Assembly (NCBI RefSeq): GCF_036826855.1
Contig: NZ_CP104578.1
Coordinates: forward strand, 744,001 to 808,000
From: Streptomyces sp. SJL17-4
GTDB taxonomy: Bacteria; Actinomycetota; Actinomycetes; Streptomycetales; Streptomycetaceae
Length of the DNA: 64,000 nt
Direction of reading: 5' to 3'
In this document: positions 34,471 to 43,456 of the stretch, in pieces
Layout of the letters: each line of letters begins with the position of its first letter
Position numbering within the stretch: position 1 is the first letter of the stretch
Translations under genes and position numbers: made by a program
The notes under the pieces: model-generated
The model's input: the letters and a program-made list of their open reading frames with translations, nothing else
What the model was told of the DNA's origin: nothing
Databases searched by the model: none

Positions 34471-36648
34471 ATGGTCCACGCTCTCGCACCCCTGGTCGTC
34501 CGGCACACCCGTCGTCTCCCCTGCCCCACCGGCCCGGCCGGAGACGGGGCCGCCGCCGTGCGGCGGTTCGACGCGGCCCTGATGACCGCCGGGTTCAAGC
34601 TCTCGGCCGAGCTGATCGAGCGCCTGTCGGGGTTCGCCGAGCCGACGGTCGTCGAGACCGCCGTCCACACCCTGGCCACGGTCCGCGAGATCGTCGGCGA
34701 CCACGTCCAGCACAACGTCTACTTCGTCGACTTCCCGGCCAACGTGCCGGACACCCTCGAATTCTGGATGACCTGCGTCGCCGAGGCACTGGAGGACCGT
34801 GACACCCGCGACGCGACCCTCGACCAGCTGGACGCGGGCGTCCTCGACCTGCTGACCCTCCCGTCGTACGGTCGGTACCGGCACACGTACGAGGAGATGC
34901 TCGCCGCGCACGACGAGCTGATCGCGGCGGCGGGTGACCGGCTGACCGTGCTGCACCTCGGCGCGGACGGCGACACCGAGGTGACCGCGCTCTATCTGGC
35001 CCTGGCCGGCAGCACGACCCCGCTCGGCGAGGAGCACCTGCGCGATCTGGCCGCGCTCGCCGAGCACGGCGCGGACGGCCCCCAGCCCGCGGAGATGCCG
35101 GTCCGGGAGAACCGCGCCGTCGTCAACCGCGCCCGGCTCCGGGTGGGCGCGGCCCCGCTGCTCGACACCGTGACCGATGTGCTGCGGCTGGCCTGCGCCC
35201 TCGCGGACGGCGATGTCACCCTGCGCGAGCCCACCCGATTCCGCGCACTGTCCCGCCCGCACCGCCGCGCCCTGCTCGCGGGGCTCGACGCGGTCGTGGC
35301 CGCGTCCCCGGCCAAGCTGTCGGACGTGTCCGCGCACGAGGAGGCGTGGAAGCGGCTCGGGGAGCGGCTGCATCCCCACGAGTACCCGCACTGGCCGCAC
35401 GCCGCCGAGGTGTTCGCCGTCGCCCGGGGCGAGCGGAGGGCGCCGTCGTTCGACAGCCGCGTGGAGGAGCTGCTCGGTCGGGGCGAGGTCGCGGCCGCGG
35501 CGGACCTGCTCGCCGCCGCGGCTCCCGGGCGCCTCTTCCGCGCCCTGGACCGGCTGCTGCGCACCGCGGCGGAGGGCAAGGAGCGGGAGGCGGTCCTCGC
35601 CGCCGTCGAGCGGGCCGCGCCGGAGGTGTCGGGCCGGGTGGTCCTGTCGGTGCGCGAGCACCTCCAGAACCGTGCGGGCGGGAGCGGCGGGGATCGCCGG
35701 GTGTTCGTGAACCGGGAGGCCAAGGCCTGGACCGCCGAGGACACGCGTGCGCCGCTGGAGGACGCGGCCCGCGAGCGGCTCATCGCGGTCCTCGACGCCG
35801 AGACCCGGCGTCGACTCCCTTCCCCGGGGCGCCTGTTGATCGATCCCGACGTCCTGGACACGGCTCTGCCGCTGAGCGGCCGGGCGGCCTCGGCGGGGTT
35901 CGGGGTGCTGCCGCGCGGCTCGGTCTCGCCGGTCGAGGGGGAGCTGCTGCGCTTCTTCACGTACTGGCGGCAGGCGCGGTACACGACCGACCTCGACCTG
36001 TCGGCGCTCGTCCTGGACGAGGACTACGGGACGGTGACGTGGCTGTCGTACACGGCGCTGACCGACGTCGAGGGCCGGCACTCCGGCGACATCACCGAAG
36101 CGCCGGACGGGGCCTCGGAGTTCATCGATCTGCGGCTCGGTGCGGTGCGGGGCACGTTCATCGTCCCGCAGGTGTACGTCTTCTCCGGCGAGGGCTTCGA
36201 CGAGGTGGCGGAGGGCTTCTTCGGGTACATGCTGCGCGAGGCCGAGCAGAAGGGCCGGCCGTTCGAGCCGCGTACCGTCCGGATGAAGTCGGATCTGCGC
36301 GGCCCCGGCAAGGTGGCACTGCCGCTCGCCTTCCGGCGGGACGACGAGGGCCGCTGGCACGCGCACTGGCTCCACCTGTATCTGCGGGGAGCGCCGTCGG
36401 CCAACCGGGTCGAGGGGCACCGGGTGACGATCTCGGTCGTGATGCGCGCCCTGCTCGGACGCACACACCTGACGCTGCGTCATCTTGTGGGCCTGATGGA
36501 GGAGTCGGGGGCGGAGACGACGCTGTGGGACGGCCGTACGGTGCCGGACGGACCGGTCACGTACATCGGTCTGGAGCGGCCGGAGGGCCTCGCCCCCGGT
36601 TCGCGGGTGTTCACCCCGGAAAATCTGCGCGACCTGCTGCCCGCCTGA
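34471..36648 (+). CDS. Large protein with TerD-like C-terminal part (MXAN_6230/SCO0854-like)
   Basis: This 725-residue cytosolic protein has a helical N-terminal region (about 1-400) and a C-terminal region (about 410-720) with LPLSGRAASAGFGVLPRGS, LRFFTYWRQARYTTDLDLSALVLDEDY and HSGDITEAPDGASEFIDL, the last two resembling TerD-type calcium-binding stress proteins. The whole resembles a large family that includes a RING-domain subgroup, but no Cys/His zinc cluster is visible here. The ATG at 34471 was chosen as the start of the conserved part. TerD-like proteins act in tellurite and phage stress responses; here the role is unknown. A 13-bp hairpin follows. Confidence 0.75.
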   Translation: MVHALAPLVVRHTRRLPCPTGPAGDGAAAVRRFDAALMTAGFKLSAELIERLSGFAEPTVVETAVHTLATVREIVGDHVQHNVYFVDFPANVPDTLEFWMTCVAEALEDRDTRDATLDQLDAGVLDLLTLPSYGRYRHTYEEMLAAHDELIAAAGDRLTVLHLGADGDTEVTALYLALAGSTTPLGEEHLRDLAALAEHGADGPQPAEMPVRENRAVVNRARLRVGAAPLLDTVTDVLRLACALADGDVTLREPTRFRALSRPHRRALLAGLDAVVAASPAKLSDVSAHEEAWKRLGERLHPHEYPHWPHAAEVFAVARGERRAPSFDSRVEELLGRGEVAAAADLLAAAAPGRLFRALDRLLRTAAEGKEREAVLAAVERAAPEVSGRVVLSVREHLQNRAGGSGGDRRVFVNREAKAWTAEDTRAPLEDAARERLIAVLDAETRRRLPSPGRLLIDPDVLDTALPLSGRAASAGFGVLPRGSVSPVEGELLRFFTYWRQARYTTDLDLSALVLDEDYGTVTWLSYTALTDVEGRHSGDITEAPDGASEFIDLRLGAVRGTFIVPQVYVFSGEGFDEVAEGFFGYMLREAEQKGRPFEPRTVRMKSDLRGPGKVALPLAFRRDDEGRWHAHWLHLYLRGAPSANRVEGHRVTISVVMRALLGRTHLTLRHLVGLMEESGAETTLWDGRTVPDGPVTYIGLERPEGLAPGSRVFTPENLRDLLPA

Positions 36649-36677
36649 GTGCTACGGTCGTTCCGGGGCGAGGCCAT

Positions 36678-36718
36678 GGAGAGGCTTCCTTCTACCCACT
36701 CCTTGAAATAGCCTCTCC
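36678..36718 (+). other. 9-bp inverted repeat in the 3' region of the TerD-like gene
   Basis: GGAGAGGCT (36678-36686) pairs perfectly with AGCCTCTCC (36710-36718) across a 23-base loop. It lies between the gene stop and the stronger hairpin at 36741 and may add to transcription ending. Confidence 0.4.
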
Positions 36719-36740
36719 GCTTTCCTCCCCCGTATTCGTC

Positions 36741-36771
36741 CCGGCCTCCCCGCTTCGCGCGGGGAGGCCGG
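36741..36771. terminator. Strong hairpin between convergent TerD-like and rmdA-like genes
   Basis: Arms CCGGCCTCCCCGC and GCGGGGAGGCCGG are perfect 13-bp complements with a TTCGC loop. The hairpin lies 92 bases after the TerD-like stop and 18 bases after the rmdA-like stop on the other strand, so it can end both transcripts. Confidence 0.85.
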
Positions 36772-36788
36772 TTGCGTGTGTCCGGGTC

Positions 36789-38954
36789 TCAGACCGCGTC
36801 CGCCAGGAGCAGGGAGTGGATGCGGTCCGGGGCGCCGGGGCGGGCGTAGTACCAGCCCTGGGCCGTGTCGCAGCCGAGGTCGCGGAGCTGGCGGGCCTGC
36901 GCTCCGGTCTCCACGCCCTCGACGGTGACGGCGAGTTCCAGGCTGTGCGCCAGGGAGACGATCCCCTCGACGATCTTGAGGTCGACCGGGTCCACCGGGT
37001 GCTGCTGCATGCCCCGGGTGAAGGAGCGGTCGAGTTTGAGGACGCTCACCGGCAGCCGGCGCAGGTTGGCCAGGTTCGAGTAACCGGTGCCGAAGTCGTC
37101 GAGCGCGATGTCCACGCCCATCTCGGCGAGCTGCCGCAGCGGCTTGAGCAGGTCCTCGTCGGCGCCGATCAGCGCCGATTCGGTCACCTCCAGGCAGAGC
37201 GCGCCCGGTTCGAGCCCGGACCGCTCCAGAACGTCGACGGTGTCGGCGACCAGGCGCGGGTGGTGCAGCTGCGTCGGGGAGAGGTTGACGTTGATCCGCA
37301 GCGGTCCGCCGTCGGCGTGCCGGGCCTGCCAGAACCGGGCCTGTCGTACGGCCTCCTGGAGCACCCAGCGGCCGAGCGGCACGATGAGCCCGGTGTCCTC
37401 GGCGAGCGGGATGAACCGGTCGGGGCCGAGTACGCCGTGCTGCGGGTGGCACCACCGGACGAGCGCCTCCGCGCCGTGCACGCTGCCGTCGCCGAGGTGG
37501 ACGAGCGGCTGGTACTCGATGAAGAACTCGCCGCGTTCCAGGGCGGTCGGCAGGGCCGTGGTGAGGCCGTGCCGGGTGATGGCGCGGGCGTCGGCCTCCG
37601 GGTCGGCGAGCTCGAAGCGGTTGCCGCCGGCGGACTTGGCCCGGTACATGGTGATGTCGGCGCTCCGCAGCACCTCGGCCGGGGTGCGTTCGCCGGCCGG
37701 GCCCTCGACGACGCCGAGGCTGCCGCGGACGGTCAGTTCACGGCCGTCGATGCGGAGCGGGGTGGCGAGGGCGGCGAGGATGCGGTCGGCGAGTTCGGTG
37801 ACGTCCTGCTCGCCGCCGGCGCCGGTGGTGAGGGCGACGAACTCGTCGCCGCCGAGCCGGGCCACCATCTCGCCGGGCCCGGTGACGCAGCTCTGCAGCC
37901 GGTCGGCGACCTCGACGAGGAGCCGGTCGCCGGTGGAGTGGCCGAGGCTGTCGTTGATGACCTTGAAACCGTCGAGGTCCAGGTAGCAGAGGCCGAAGCG
38001 GGCGTTCTCGCCGGGCGCGAGGGCCTTTTCGAGCCGCTCGAAGAACAGCGTGCGGTTGGGCAGTCCCGTCAGCGCGTCATGGGTGGCCTCGTACCGCAGG
38101 CGCAGATGGAGCAGGCGCCGCTCGGTGGTGTCCTCCATGAGGGCCAGCTGGTACTGCGGGTTGCCCTCGGCGTCGCGGAGGAGCGAGACGGTGAGATTGG
38201 TCCAGAGAACCGTTCCGTCACCGCGGTAGTACGGCTTCTCGACCCGGTAGGACTCCCGGTCGCCGCGGACCAGCTCCTCGTACAGCTTCCAGACGTGCGG
38301 GCCGTCCTCCGGGTGGACCCACTCGCTGACCTTCCGGCTCCGCAGCGGTCCCTCCATCCCGCCGAACATGCGGGTGAGGGTCTCGTTGACCTCCAGGACG
38401 TTGCCGTCGAGGTCGGCGATGCCGATGCCGATCGCCGCCCCGTCGAAGACCGCGCGGAAGCGGCTCTCGGTGGCGTGCAGGGCGATCTCGGCGGCGCTGC
38501 GGGCGGAGAGCGCGGAGCGTGCGATGGCCTCCTGCTCAGCCCTTGTCCGCTCGCGCAGGGCCTGGGCGTAGCCGGTGGCCATGGCGTGCTGGAGCCGGGA
38601 ACAGCGGGCCCGGAGCTCCTCGGCCGGCAGGTCCGACTCCGTACCGCAGTAGAGCACCAGGTACGAGTCGACGACCCCGAGGCTGCGGCCGAGCGCGTCC
38701 GGGTCGGTGCAGTGGGCGGCGACGAGGGCCGCGCCGGCGCGCTGGGCCGGGGCCGTGTCGAAGGGCCGGGCGTGCAGCGCGTCGTACAGGGTGCGGGCCA
38801 GCGGCAGCAGATGGCCCTCGAACTCGGCGCGGGTCAGCGAGGTGGCGGTCACCGGGAAGATCGCGCGGCTCCAGATGGTGACGAACCGCCTGAGTCTGTC
38901 CTCCGGGCCGTCGGCTTCGGCAAGGCTGCCGGACGGCTGAGACGGGACCTTCAC
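36789..38954 (-). CDS. rmdA: PAS-GGDEF-EAL cyclic di-GMP protein, RmdA-like
   Basis: This 721-residue cytosolic protein has an N-terminal helical region (about 1-150), a PAS domain (about 160-285, AAIGIGIADLDGNVLEVNETL), a GGDEF domain with intact RLGGDEFVAL and an EAL domain with intact GAEALVRW and DDFGTGYSNL. Both enzyme motifs being intact suggests both synthesis and breakdown of c-di-GMP. The order and neighbourhood match S. coelicolor RmdA, a phosphodiesterase that affects aerial development. The GTG start overlaps the stop of the upstream methyltransferase (GTGA), which couples the two. Confidence 0.85.
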   Translation of the reverse strand: MKVPSQPSGSLAEADGPEDRLRRFVTIWSRAIFPVTATSLTRAEFEGHLLPLARTLYDALHARPFDTAPAQRAGAALVAAHCTDPDALGRSLGVVDSYLVLYCGTESDLPAEELRARCSRLQHAMATGYAQALRERTRAEQEAIARSALSARSAAEIALHATESRFRAVFDGAAIGIGIADLDGNVLEVNETLTRMFGGMEGPLRSRKVSEWVHPEDGPHVWKLYEELVRGDRESYRVEKPYYRGDGTVLWTNLTVSLLRDAEGNPQYQLALMEDTTERRLLHLRLRYEATHDALTGLPNRTLFFERLEKALAPGENARFGLCYLDLDGFKVINDSLGHSTGDRLLVEVADRLQSCVTGPGEMVARLGGDEFVALTTGAGGEQDVTELADRILAALATPLRIDGRELTVRGSLGVVEGPAGERTPAEVLRSADITMYRAKSAGGNRFELADPEADARAITRHGLTTALPTALERGEFFIEYQPLVHLGDGSVHGAEALVRWCHPQHGVLGPDRFIPLAEDTGLIVPLGRWVLQEAVRQARFWQARHADGGPLRINVNLSPTQLHHPRLVADTVDVLERSGLEPGALCLEVTESALIGADEDLLKPLRQLAEMGVDIALDDFGTGYSNLANLRRLPVSVLKLDRSFTRGMQQHPVDPVDLKIVEGIVSLAHSLELAVTVEGVETGAQARQLRDLGCDTAQGWYYARPGAPDRIHSLLLADAV

Positions 38955-39763
38955 GCCTTGCGCCCCACCCCTGCGAAACCGGAGAAGGCGTAGGGGTCCT
39001 CCTCCTCGACCGGACTGTCCGGACGCCAGTGGGGCATCGGGACGAGGCCGGGCTCGATCAGTTCGGTGCCCTCGAAGAAGCGGGTGATCTCGGCGCCGGA
39101 GCGCATCACCAGCGGGTTGCGGATGTTCCGGTAGACCCCGACGGTGCCGCCGGCCTGCTCCTCTGAGAGCGGGATGCCCTCGTACGAGGCGTGGGTGAGT
39201 ACGAGGAGGCTGCCGGGCGCGAGGGCGTCGAGCAGTTCCGTGACGGCCTCGTGCGGCCGGTCCTCGTCCTCCAGGAAGTGCAGGACGGCGACGAGGAGCA
39301 GCGCCACCGGCCGCTCCAGGTCGAGGAGTCGGGACACCTCGGGGCTGTGGAGGATGTCGGCCGGCTTGCGCAGGTCGGCGGCGACGACCGCGGCGCCCTC
39401 GTCGCCCTCCAGGACGGCGCGGCTGTGGGCGACGGCGACCGGGTCGTGGTCGACGTAGACGACGCGCGCGGCGGGGTCGGCGGTCCGGGCGACCTCGTGC
39501 ACATTGCCGAAGGTGGGTATGCCGGAGCCGATGTCGAGGAACTGGGTGACGTCGTTGTCAACGGCGTGGCGGACGGCGCGCCGCATGAAGGCACGGTTCG
39601 CCTGCATGATCTTGGGCAGGCCAGGCATGAACTCCATGGCCTTGCGCGCCGCTTCCCGGTCCACTTCGAAATTGTGCGAGCCGCCCAGATAGAAGTCGTA
39701 CATACGGGACACGCTCGGCATCGAAATGTCGATACCAGGCGGAGCCCAGGCGGGACGCTCCAT
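38951..39763 (-). CDS. SAM-dependent methyltransferase, DUF574/Methyltransf_19 family
   Basis: This 270-residue protein belongs to the actinobacteria-specific methyltransferase family DUF574. Markers are the N-terminal SVSRMYDFYLGGSHNFEVD, the SAM motif FLDIGSGIPTFGNVHEVAR near residue 76, and HFLEDEDRPHEAV. ATG at 39763 was chosen since GGAGAC lies 6 bases upstream; a TTG 15 bases further up is less likely. It is translated just before the rmdA-like gene and overlaps it, a pairing that suggests a joint role. No substrate is known for the family, although its members are very numerous in Streptomyces. Confidence 0.9.
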   Translation of the reverse strand: MERPAWAPPGIDISMPSVSRMYDFYLGGSHNFEVDREAARKAMEFMPGLPKIMQANRAFMRRAVRHAVDNDVTQFLDIGSGIPTFGNVHEVARTADPAARVVYVDHDPVAVAHSRAVLEGDEGAAVVAADLRKPADILHSPEVSRLLDLERPVALLLVAVLHFLEDEDRPHEAVTELLDALAPGSLLVLTHASYEGIPLSEEQAGGTVGVYRNIRNPLVMRSGAEITRFFEGTELIEPGLVPMPHWRPDSPVEEEDPYAFSGFAGVGRKA

Positions 39764-40299
39764 CAATGTCTCCAACAAGTCGCCATGGGGGATGCGGCCA
39801 GGTGTTCGCGGCCGGTGTTCGAGGTGAGGCTACTGATCGCCCGCCGAGAGAGCGAGTAGAAACGGAAATTCGCGGTCCGTTCTTGGTCACACGCCATTGG
39901 CACGTGCTCTCGGGAACGAAGAGTTCACGCCTTCAGGCTGTGCAAATTCACGTGCATATGAGTGTGCGTCGGCTCTTCGGCCGAGTGCGGCTCCCCGCGG
40001 TGGACGCCCAGGTCCCGTCCGTACCTCGGTTGTTGCCGTCTGAGGGGTCTGGTCGCCGGTGCAGGATGCCCCCTTCTCCTTCCCGTCCGACAGGGCGACA
40101 ACCGGACAGTTATCGATCCGAGGCCGGAACGGACCCGGTCCGCCGTCTTCCGGAATCCATCCGGGCCGCGATACACGGGCATTGACCCCGCCGAGTCGCC
40201 CCGGCCGGCTTCGAGCGAGGCGAAACGTCAAACCGGTGCGTCCGGAGATCCGCTCCATCCGGCGAATCCCGCTCGATTCCGCCCCGGCGGGCCGCGTCT
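39764..40299. other. 536-bp divergent intergenic region
   Basis: It lies between the methyltransferase/rmdA operon and the proline-rich protein gene and should carry promoters for both. A relatively AT-rich patch around 39930-39970 (with GTGCAAATTCACGTGCATAT) is the most likely regulatory core. No clear ORF with a ribosome site, RNA gene or perfect long repeat was found. Confidence 0.5.
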
Positions 40300-40917
40300 G
40301 TGATCAAGCTCGACGGCGTGTCTCTGTACGGATCACTCCTCGCTCGGCCGCTGGCGGCCCTCGCACTGGTATGGCTTCTCGCCACCCCCGTGCCCGCCGC
40401 CGCCGACTCCTGCGCCTATGCCACCACCGGGCCCGACGGTTCGAACACCTCGGTGGCGGTCATCGGGCCGGGCGCCTGCTCGCCCACCCCCACCCCGCCA
40501 CCGCCCTCGCCCCCGCGTCCCACGACGCCCGCGCCGCCCCGGCCCACGACGCCCGCGCCGCGGCCCCCTTCCGTCCCGGCGCCACCCCCGCCTCCCGTAC
40601 GGACCACCACGCCGCCCGCTCCCCCGGCCACCCCGCCGGTACCGCGCCCCGGGTCGGCCTCGCCCGTGCCGCCCGCCCCGGAGCCGCCGGAGAGCGCTCC
40701 GGCGCCCGCGCCGCCTCCCGCTCCCGCGCCGCCCGCGCCTCCCGCGTCTCCCGCCACCCAGCCACGGCCGCCCGCCGCGGGACCCGTGGCGCTCCCCCAC
40801 TACAAGCGCACCTCGCGCCCCCAGCCGACCGGCCGGACGTCCGTCGTCACGATGACGCTGGTGATCATCGCTCCCGCGGTGCTCGCGACCGCCATCCTGC
40901 GCCCCCGCTCCCGCTGA
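40300..40917 (+). CDS. Secreted proline-rich protein with C-terminal membrane helix
   Basis: This 205-residue protein has a signal peptide (SLLARPLAALALVWLLATPVPAAADS, about residues 12-37), a short Cys-containing head (CAYATTGPDGSNTSVAVIGPGACS), a long Pro/Ala/Thr-rich spacer (about 60-175) and a C-terminal helix (SVVTMTLVIIAPAVLATAIL) with an RPRSR tail. It is probably a wall-spanning stalk anchored in the membrane. GTG at 40300 has no strong ribosome site. It precedes the DUF4239 gene by 19 bases, likely one operon, at the edge of the sortase block. Confidence 0.75.
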   Translation: MIKLDGVSLYGSLLARPLAALALVWLLATPVPAAADSCAYATTGPDGSNTSVAVIGPGACSPTPTPPPPSPPRPTTPAPPRPTTPAPRPPSVPAPPPPPVRTTTPPAPPATPPVPRPGSASPVPPAPEPPESAPAPAPPPAPAPPAPPASPATQPRPPAAGPVALPHYKRTSRPQPTGRTSVVTMTLVIIAPAVLATAILRPRSR

Positions 40918-40936
40918 TCCTTACCGGAGTAAATCC

Positions 40937-41701
40937 ATGTCTGAATGGCTTGTTCTCACCCTTGCGATGGCCGCCGCGTGCGCCGTCGTCGTCACCATCG
41001 TCGTCATCAACAACCGCCGGATCACCGAGGACGACGACCCCAGCGAGACCCCGGACGTCATCGAGTACATGACGATGATGATCGGCGTGATCTACGCCAT
41101 CGTCCTCGGTCTCGCCATCGCCGGTGTCTGGGAGGCCCGCGGCGCCGCGCAGGAGACCGTGCGGCAGGAGGCGCAGGCGATGCACGAGATCTCGGCCCGC
41201 GTCGAGGTCTACCCGCAGGCGGTCCGCGAGCGCATCCGCGCCGATGTCGACGCGTACGTCGGCTTTGTGGTCAACGACGAGTGGACGTACATGGCGGACC
41301 ACGGCGAGCTGAGCGAGGAGGGCACCGCGCTCCTGGAGAAGGTGCGGCGCAGCGTCACCGACTACCAGCCTGCCAACGACTTCGAGGGACAGGCGTACCA
41401 GCCCCTGGTCGACCAGGTGGCGGTGGCCGACGACGCCCGGGGAGCCCGGGGACAGAACGCGGGGGCGACCATGCCGGGCGTGGTGTGGTTCGGCCTGATC
41501 ATCGGCGCCCTGGTGACCGTCGGCCTGATCTTCACCCTGCAGATCCGCAGGACCGGACGCGAACTGCTGCTCGCCGGACTCTTCAGCGTGCTGATCGCCT
41601 TCCTGCTGTTCCTCATCTGGGACTTCGACGCGCCGTTCGGCCGGGGGATCTCGGCCACCGCCGCGCCGTTCACCGATCTCTTCCCGCAGGTCACACCGTG
41701 A
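40937..41701 (+). CDS. DUF4239 (bestrophin-like) membrane protein
   Basis: This 254-residue protein has four predicted membrane helices: residues 1-24, about 44-66, about 180-202 and about 208-230, with a long soluble loop between the second and third. The pattern EDDDPSETPDVIEYMTMMIGVIYAIVLGLAI matches DUF4239, related to bestrophin-like chloride channels. CCGGAG precedes the ATG. It follows the proline-rich protein gene closely. Transport function is inferred from the family only. Confidence 0.85.
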   Translation: MSEWLVLTLAMAAACAVVVTIVVINNRRITEDDDPSETPDVIEYMTMMIGVIYAIVLGLAIAGVWEARGAAQETVRQEAQAMHEISARVEVYPQAVRERIRADVDAYVGFVVNDEWTYMADHGELSEEGTALLEKVRRSVTDYQPANDFEGQAYQPLVDQVAVADDARGARGQNAGATMPGVVWFGLIIGALVTVGLIFTLQIRRTGRELLLAGLFSVLIAFLLFLIWDFDAPFGRGISATAAPFTDLFPQVTP

Positions 41702-41820
41702 GGCGACACGGCCGGGGTGGGCCACTCGGGGGACATGCGTGCCCCATTCGCACGCCTGGGATCGCGGCTGTGGTAGTGCGCTTCTAGCGTTTCGGACATC
41801 GAGGTGTACGCACGGTCTTT

Positions 41821-41840
41821 CGCGGAAACCCCCTTCCGCG
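41821..41840 (+). other. Small hairpin in the leader of the secreted-paralogue gene
   Basis: CGCGGAA (41821-41827) pairs with TTCCGCG (41834-41840) across a 6-base loop, 29 bases upstream of the ATG at 41870. It may be a leader RNA hairpin or an operator; there is no other support. Confidence 0.3.
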
Positions 41841-41869
41841 GCTGCCCCTCGGGACCCGGAGGATTCACC

Positions 41870-42427
41870 ATGCGCGCGATACGTGCCGCGTCCACTGCCC
41901 TGCTGGGGGCGGCCGCCCTCGCCCTGGCCGCCCCCACCGCCGTCGCGGCGGACGGTGCTCCCGCACCGAACCCGCGAGCGGCACGGGCCAAGGCACCGGG
42001 CGATTTCGTCGTGTCGCCCTCGGTCGTCGCCCCGGGCGGCCGGGTGACGCTGAGCGCCCCCGGCTGCGCCAGTACGGCGACGGCCTCGGCCGGCATCTTC
42101 GACACCGTCACCATCGCACCGGGGTCGGCGGCGACCGCCACCGTGGACTGGGACGCCCGCCGCGGCGCCGTGTACACGGTGTCGTTCAACTGCACCGGCG
42201 GGATCATGGACACCGTGAACCTGACGATCAGCGGCACGCCCACCGCCACCCCGACCATCAGCTCCACCATCCTCACTCCCCCACGGGGCGTGCAGGGCGG
42301 TCTCGGCGGTTCCGTGGGCGGCTTCGAGCCGCTCGAACTGGCCGCCGGCGGCGCGCTCGTGCTGGCCGCCACGGCGGGCGGCGTGTATGTGCTCCGCCGC
42401 CGCTCCGGCGCGACCCGTCGCCACTGA
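41870..42427 (+). CDS. Secreted Ig-like surface protein, paralogue 1
   Basis: This 185-residue protein has a signal peptide ending AAPTAVAADG (about residue 28), a beta-rich domain with two Cys (APGCAST and SFNCTGG) that could form one disulfide, then GVQGGLGGSVGG, a C-terminal hydrophobic helix (LAAGGALVLAATAGGVYVL) and an Arg-rich tail. This is the layout of a sortase substrate, but with a Gly-rich motif in place of LPXTG. GGAGGATTCACC precedes the ATG. A paralogue with the same layout is convergent at 42524, and a class F sortase gene follows at 43457. Confidence 0.85.
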   Translation: MRAIRAASTALLGAAALALAAPTAVAADGAPAPNPRAARAKAPGDFVVSPSVVAPGGRVTLSAPGCASTATASAGIFDTVTIAPGSAATATVDWDARRGAVYTVSFNCTGGIMDTVNLTISGTPTATPTISSTILTPPRGVQGGLGGSVGGFEPLELAAGGALVLAATAGGVYVLRRRSGATRRH

Positions 42428-42448
42428 GCCCCCGGCAGGGCCCCGGAT

Positions 42449-42493
42449 GCCCGTCGCCCCCGGGTCCCTGCCGGGGACTCGGGGGCGACGGGC
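42449..42493. terminator. Bidirectional hairpin between the two secreted paralogues
   Basis: Perfect 14-bp arms, GCCCGTCGCCCCCG and CGGGGGCGACGGGC, lie between two convergent genes, 22 bases after one stop and 31 bases after the other. The 17-base loop contains a second small GC hairpin. Confidence 0.85.
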
Positions 42494-42523
42494 GTAGCGG
42501 GCCGGACCGGGAGGTTCGGCCGG

Positions 42524-43009
42524 TCAGACCCCCGCGCCGGTCATACGGCGACGGCGGACGACGAAGAGACCACCGCCGAGCGCGGCCGCGGCCACCAGGC
42601 TGCCGCCGACGGCCATCTCCGTGGAGCTGGGCGCCAGCGAACCGCCGATGCCACCCTGCGCGCCGCGGCCGGAGAGGACGCGGAACGGGTGCGTGACCAC
42701 CCGAGAGTTGTCGCTGCACTTGACGGCGAGGTTGTAGCTGCCCGGAGTGGCGTTGTTGAAGACACGGGCGATGGCGCTGGAGAGCCCGTTGGAGTTGACC
42801 GAGAGGTTGGTCTCCGGGAAGGCGTTGGACGTGACGGTGCCACCGTGACCGCAGCCCTTGGCGGTGATCGTGATCGTCGACCCCGCGTGAACGTCGAACG
42901 GGTTGACCTGGACATTGCTCGGCCCGTTGGTGGCGACGGCGAGAGGAGCCGCGAGCCCGACCGCAGCGATTGCGGTGGCGGTCACCGCCAGAGTGCGTGC
43001 AGCACGCAT
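42524..43009 (-). CDS. Secreted Ig-like surface protein, paralogue 2
   Basis: This 161-residue protein has the same layout as its neighbour: signal peptide ending GLAAPLAVATNG (about residue 29), a beta-rich domain starting VQVNPFDVHAGSTITITAKGC with a second Cys in LAVKCSDN, then GAQGGIGGSLAP, a C-terminal helix (AVGGSLVAAAALGGGLFVV) and an RRRR tail. GGAGG precedes the ATG. Shared Cys pair and the shared G-x-Q-G-G-x-G-G-S motif show common descent. It lies between its paralogue and the class F sortase gene. Confidence 0.85.
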   Translation of the reverse strand: MRAARTLAVTATAIAAVGLAAPLAVATNGPSNVQVNPFDVHAGSTITITAKGCGHGGTVTSNAFPETNLSVNSNGLSSAIARVFNNATPGSYNLAVKCSDNSRVVTHPFRVLSGRGAQGGIGGSLAPSSTEMAVGGSLVAAAALGGGLFVVRRRRMTGAGV

Positions 43010-43456
43010 GGTTGAACCTCCAGTGGAAGGCGCCCCAAAGCGGTGCTCCGGGAGTTTCGACGAGTACGCCTTCCATGACGAACCATCACAAGTCATGACG
43101 AGCTGCGCACTTCGGCACTGGTCCACCCCGGTGAGGCGACACGCCCGGAATCGGACCGTCGGAGGAGGAAGAACCGCAGGTCAGGGCGGAGTGGGCTGCT
43201 TATCTGACGATTACTCGGATGGGTCAGCCCCTTGTCACCCGCCTGTCGGCTCCCGCAGACGGTCCGCCCCTGCCCGCCGGCTCTCCGTCGACGTCTGCAG
43301 GACCGCCCGCCCGGGCCTGCCGTGCCGTCCGTCGGCACACCCCCGTACCCCGACCCCGCCACCCGTCCGGACGCGGCCCCCACCCGTTCGCACCGCCCGG
43401 CGCGACGGTCCGTCAGGTCGCCTTTACCGTTCTGACGACGCCACGAAGGGAGAACC
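43010..43456. other. 447-bp divergent intergenic region before the sortase gene
   Basis: It carries the promoters of paralogue 2 (left) and of the sortase (right). A lower-GC patch near 43195-43225 is the most likely sortase promoter region. Open frames in the right half have no ribosome site and no family resemblance. No repeats or RNA genes are seen. Confidence 0.5.

Noticed and set aside
35346..38993. Open frame of more than 1200 codons on the plus strand across two genes
   Set aside because: It spans the TerD-like gene in another frame, a terminator and the antisense of rmdA; no ribosome site or homology.
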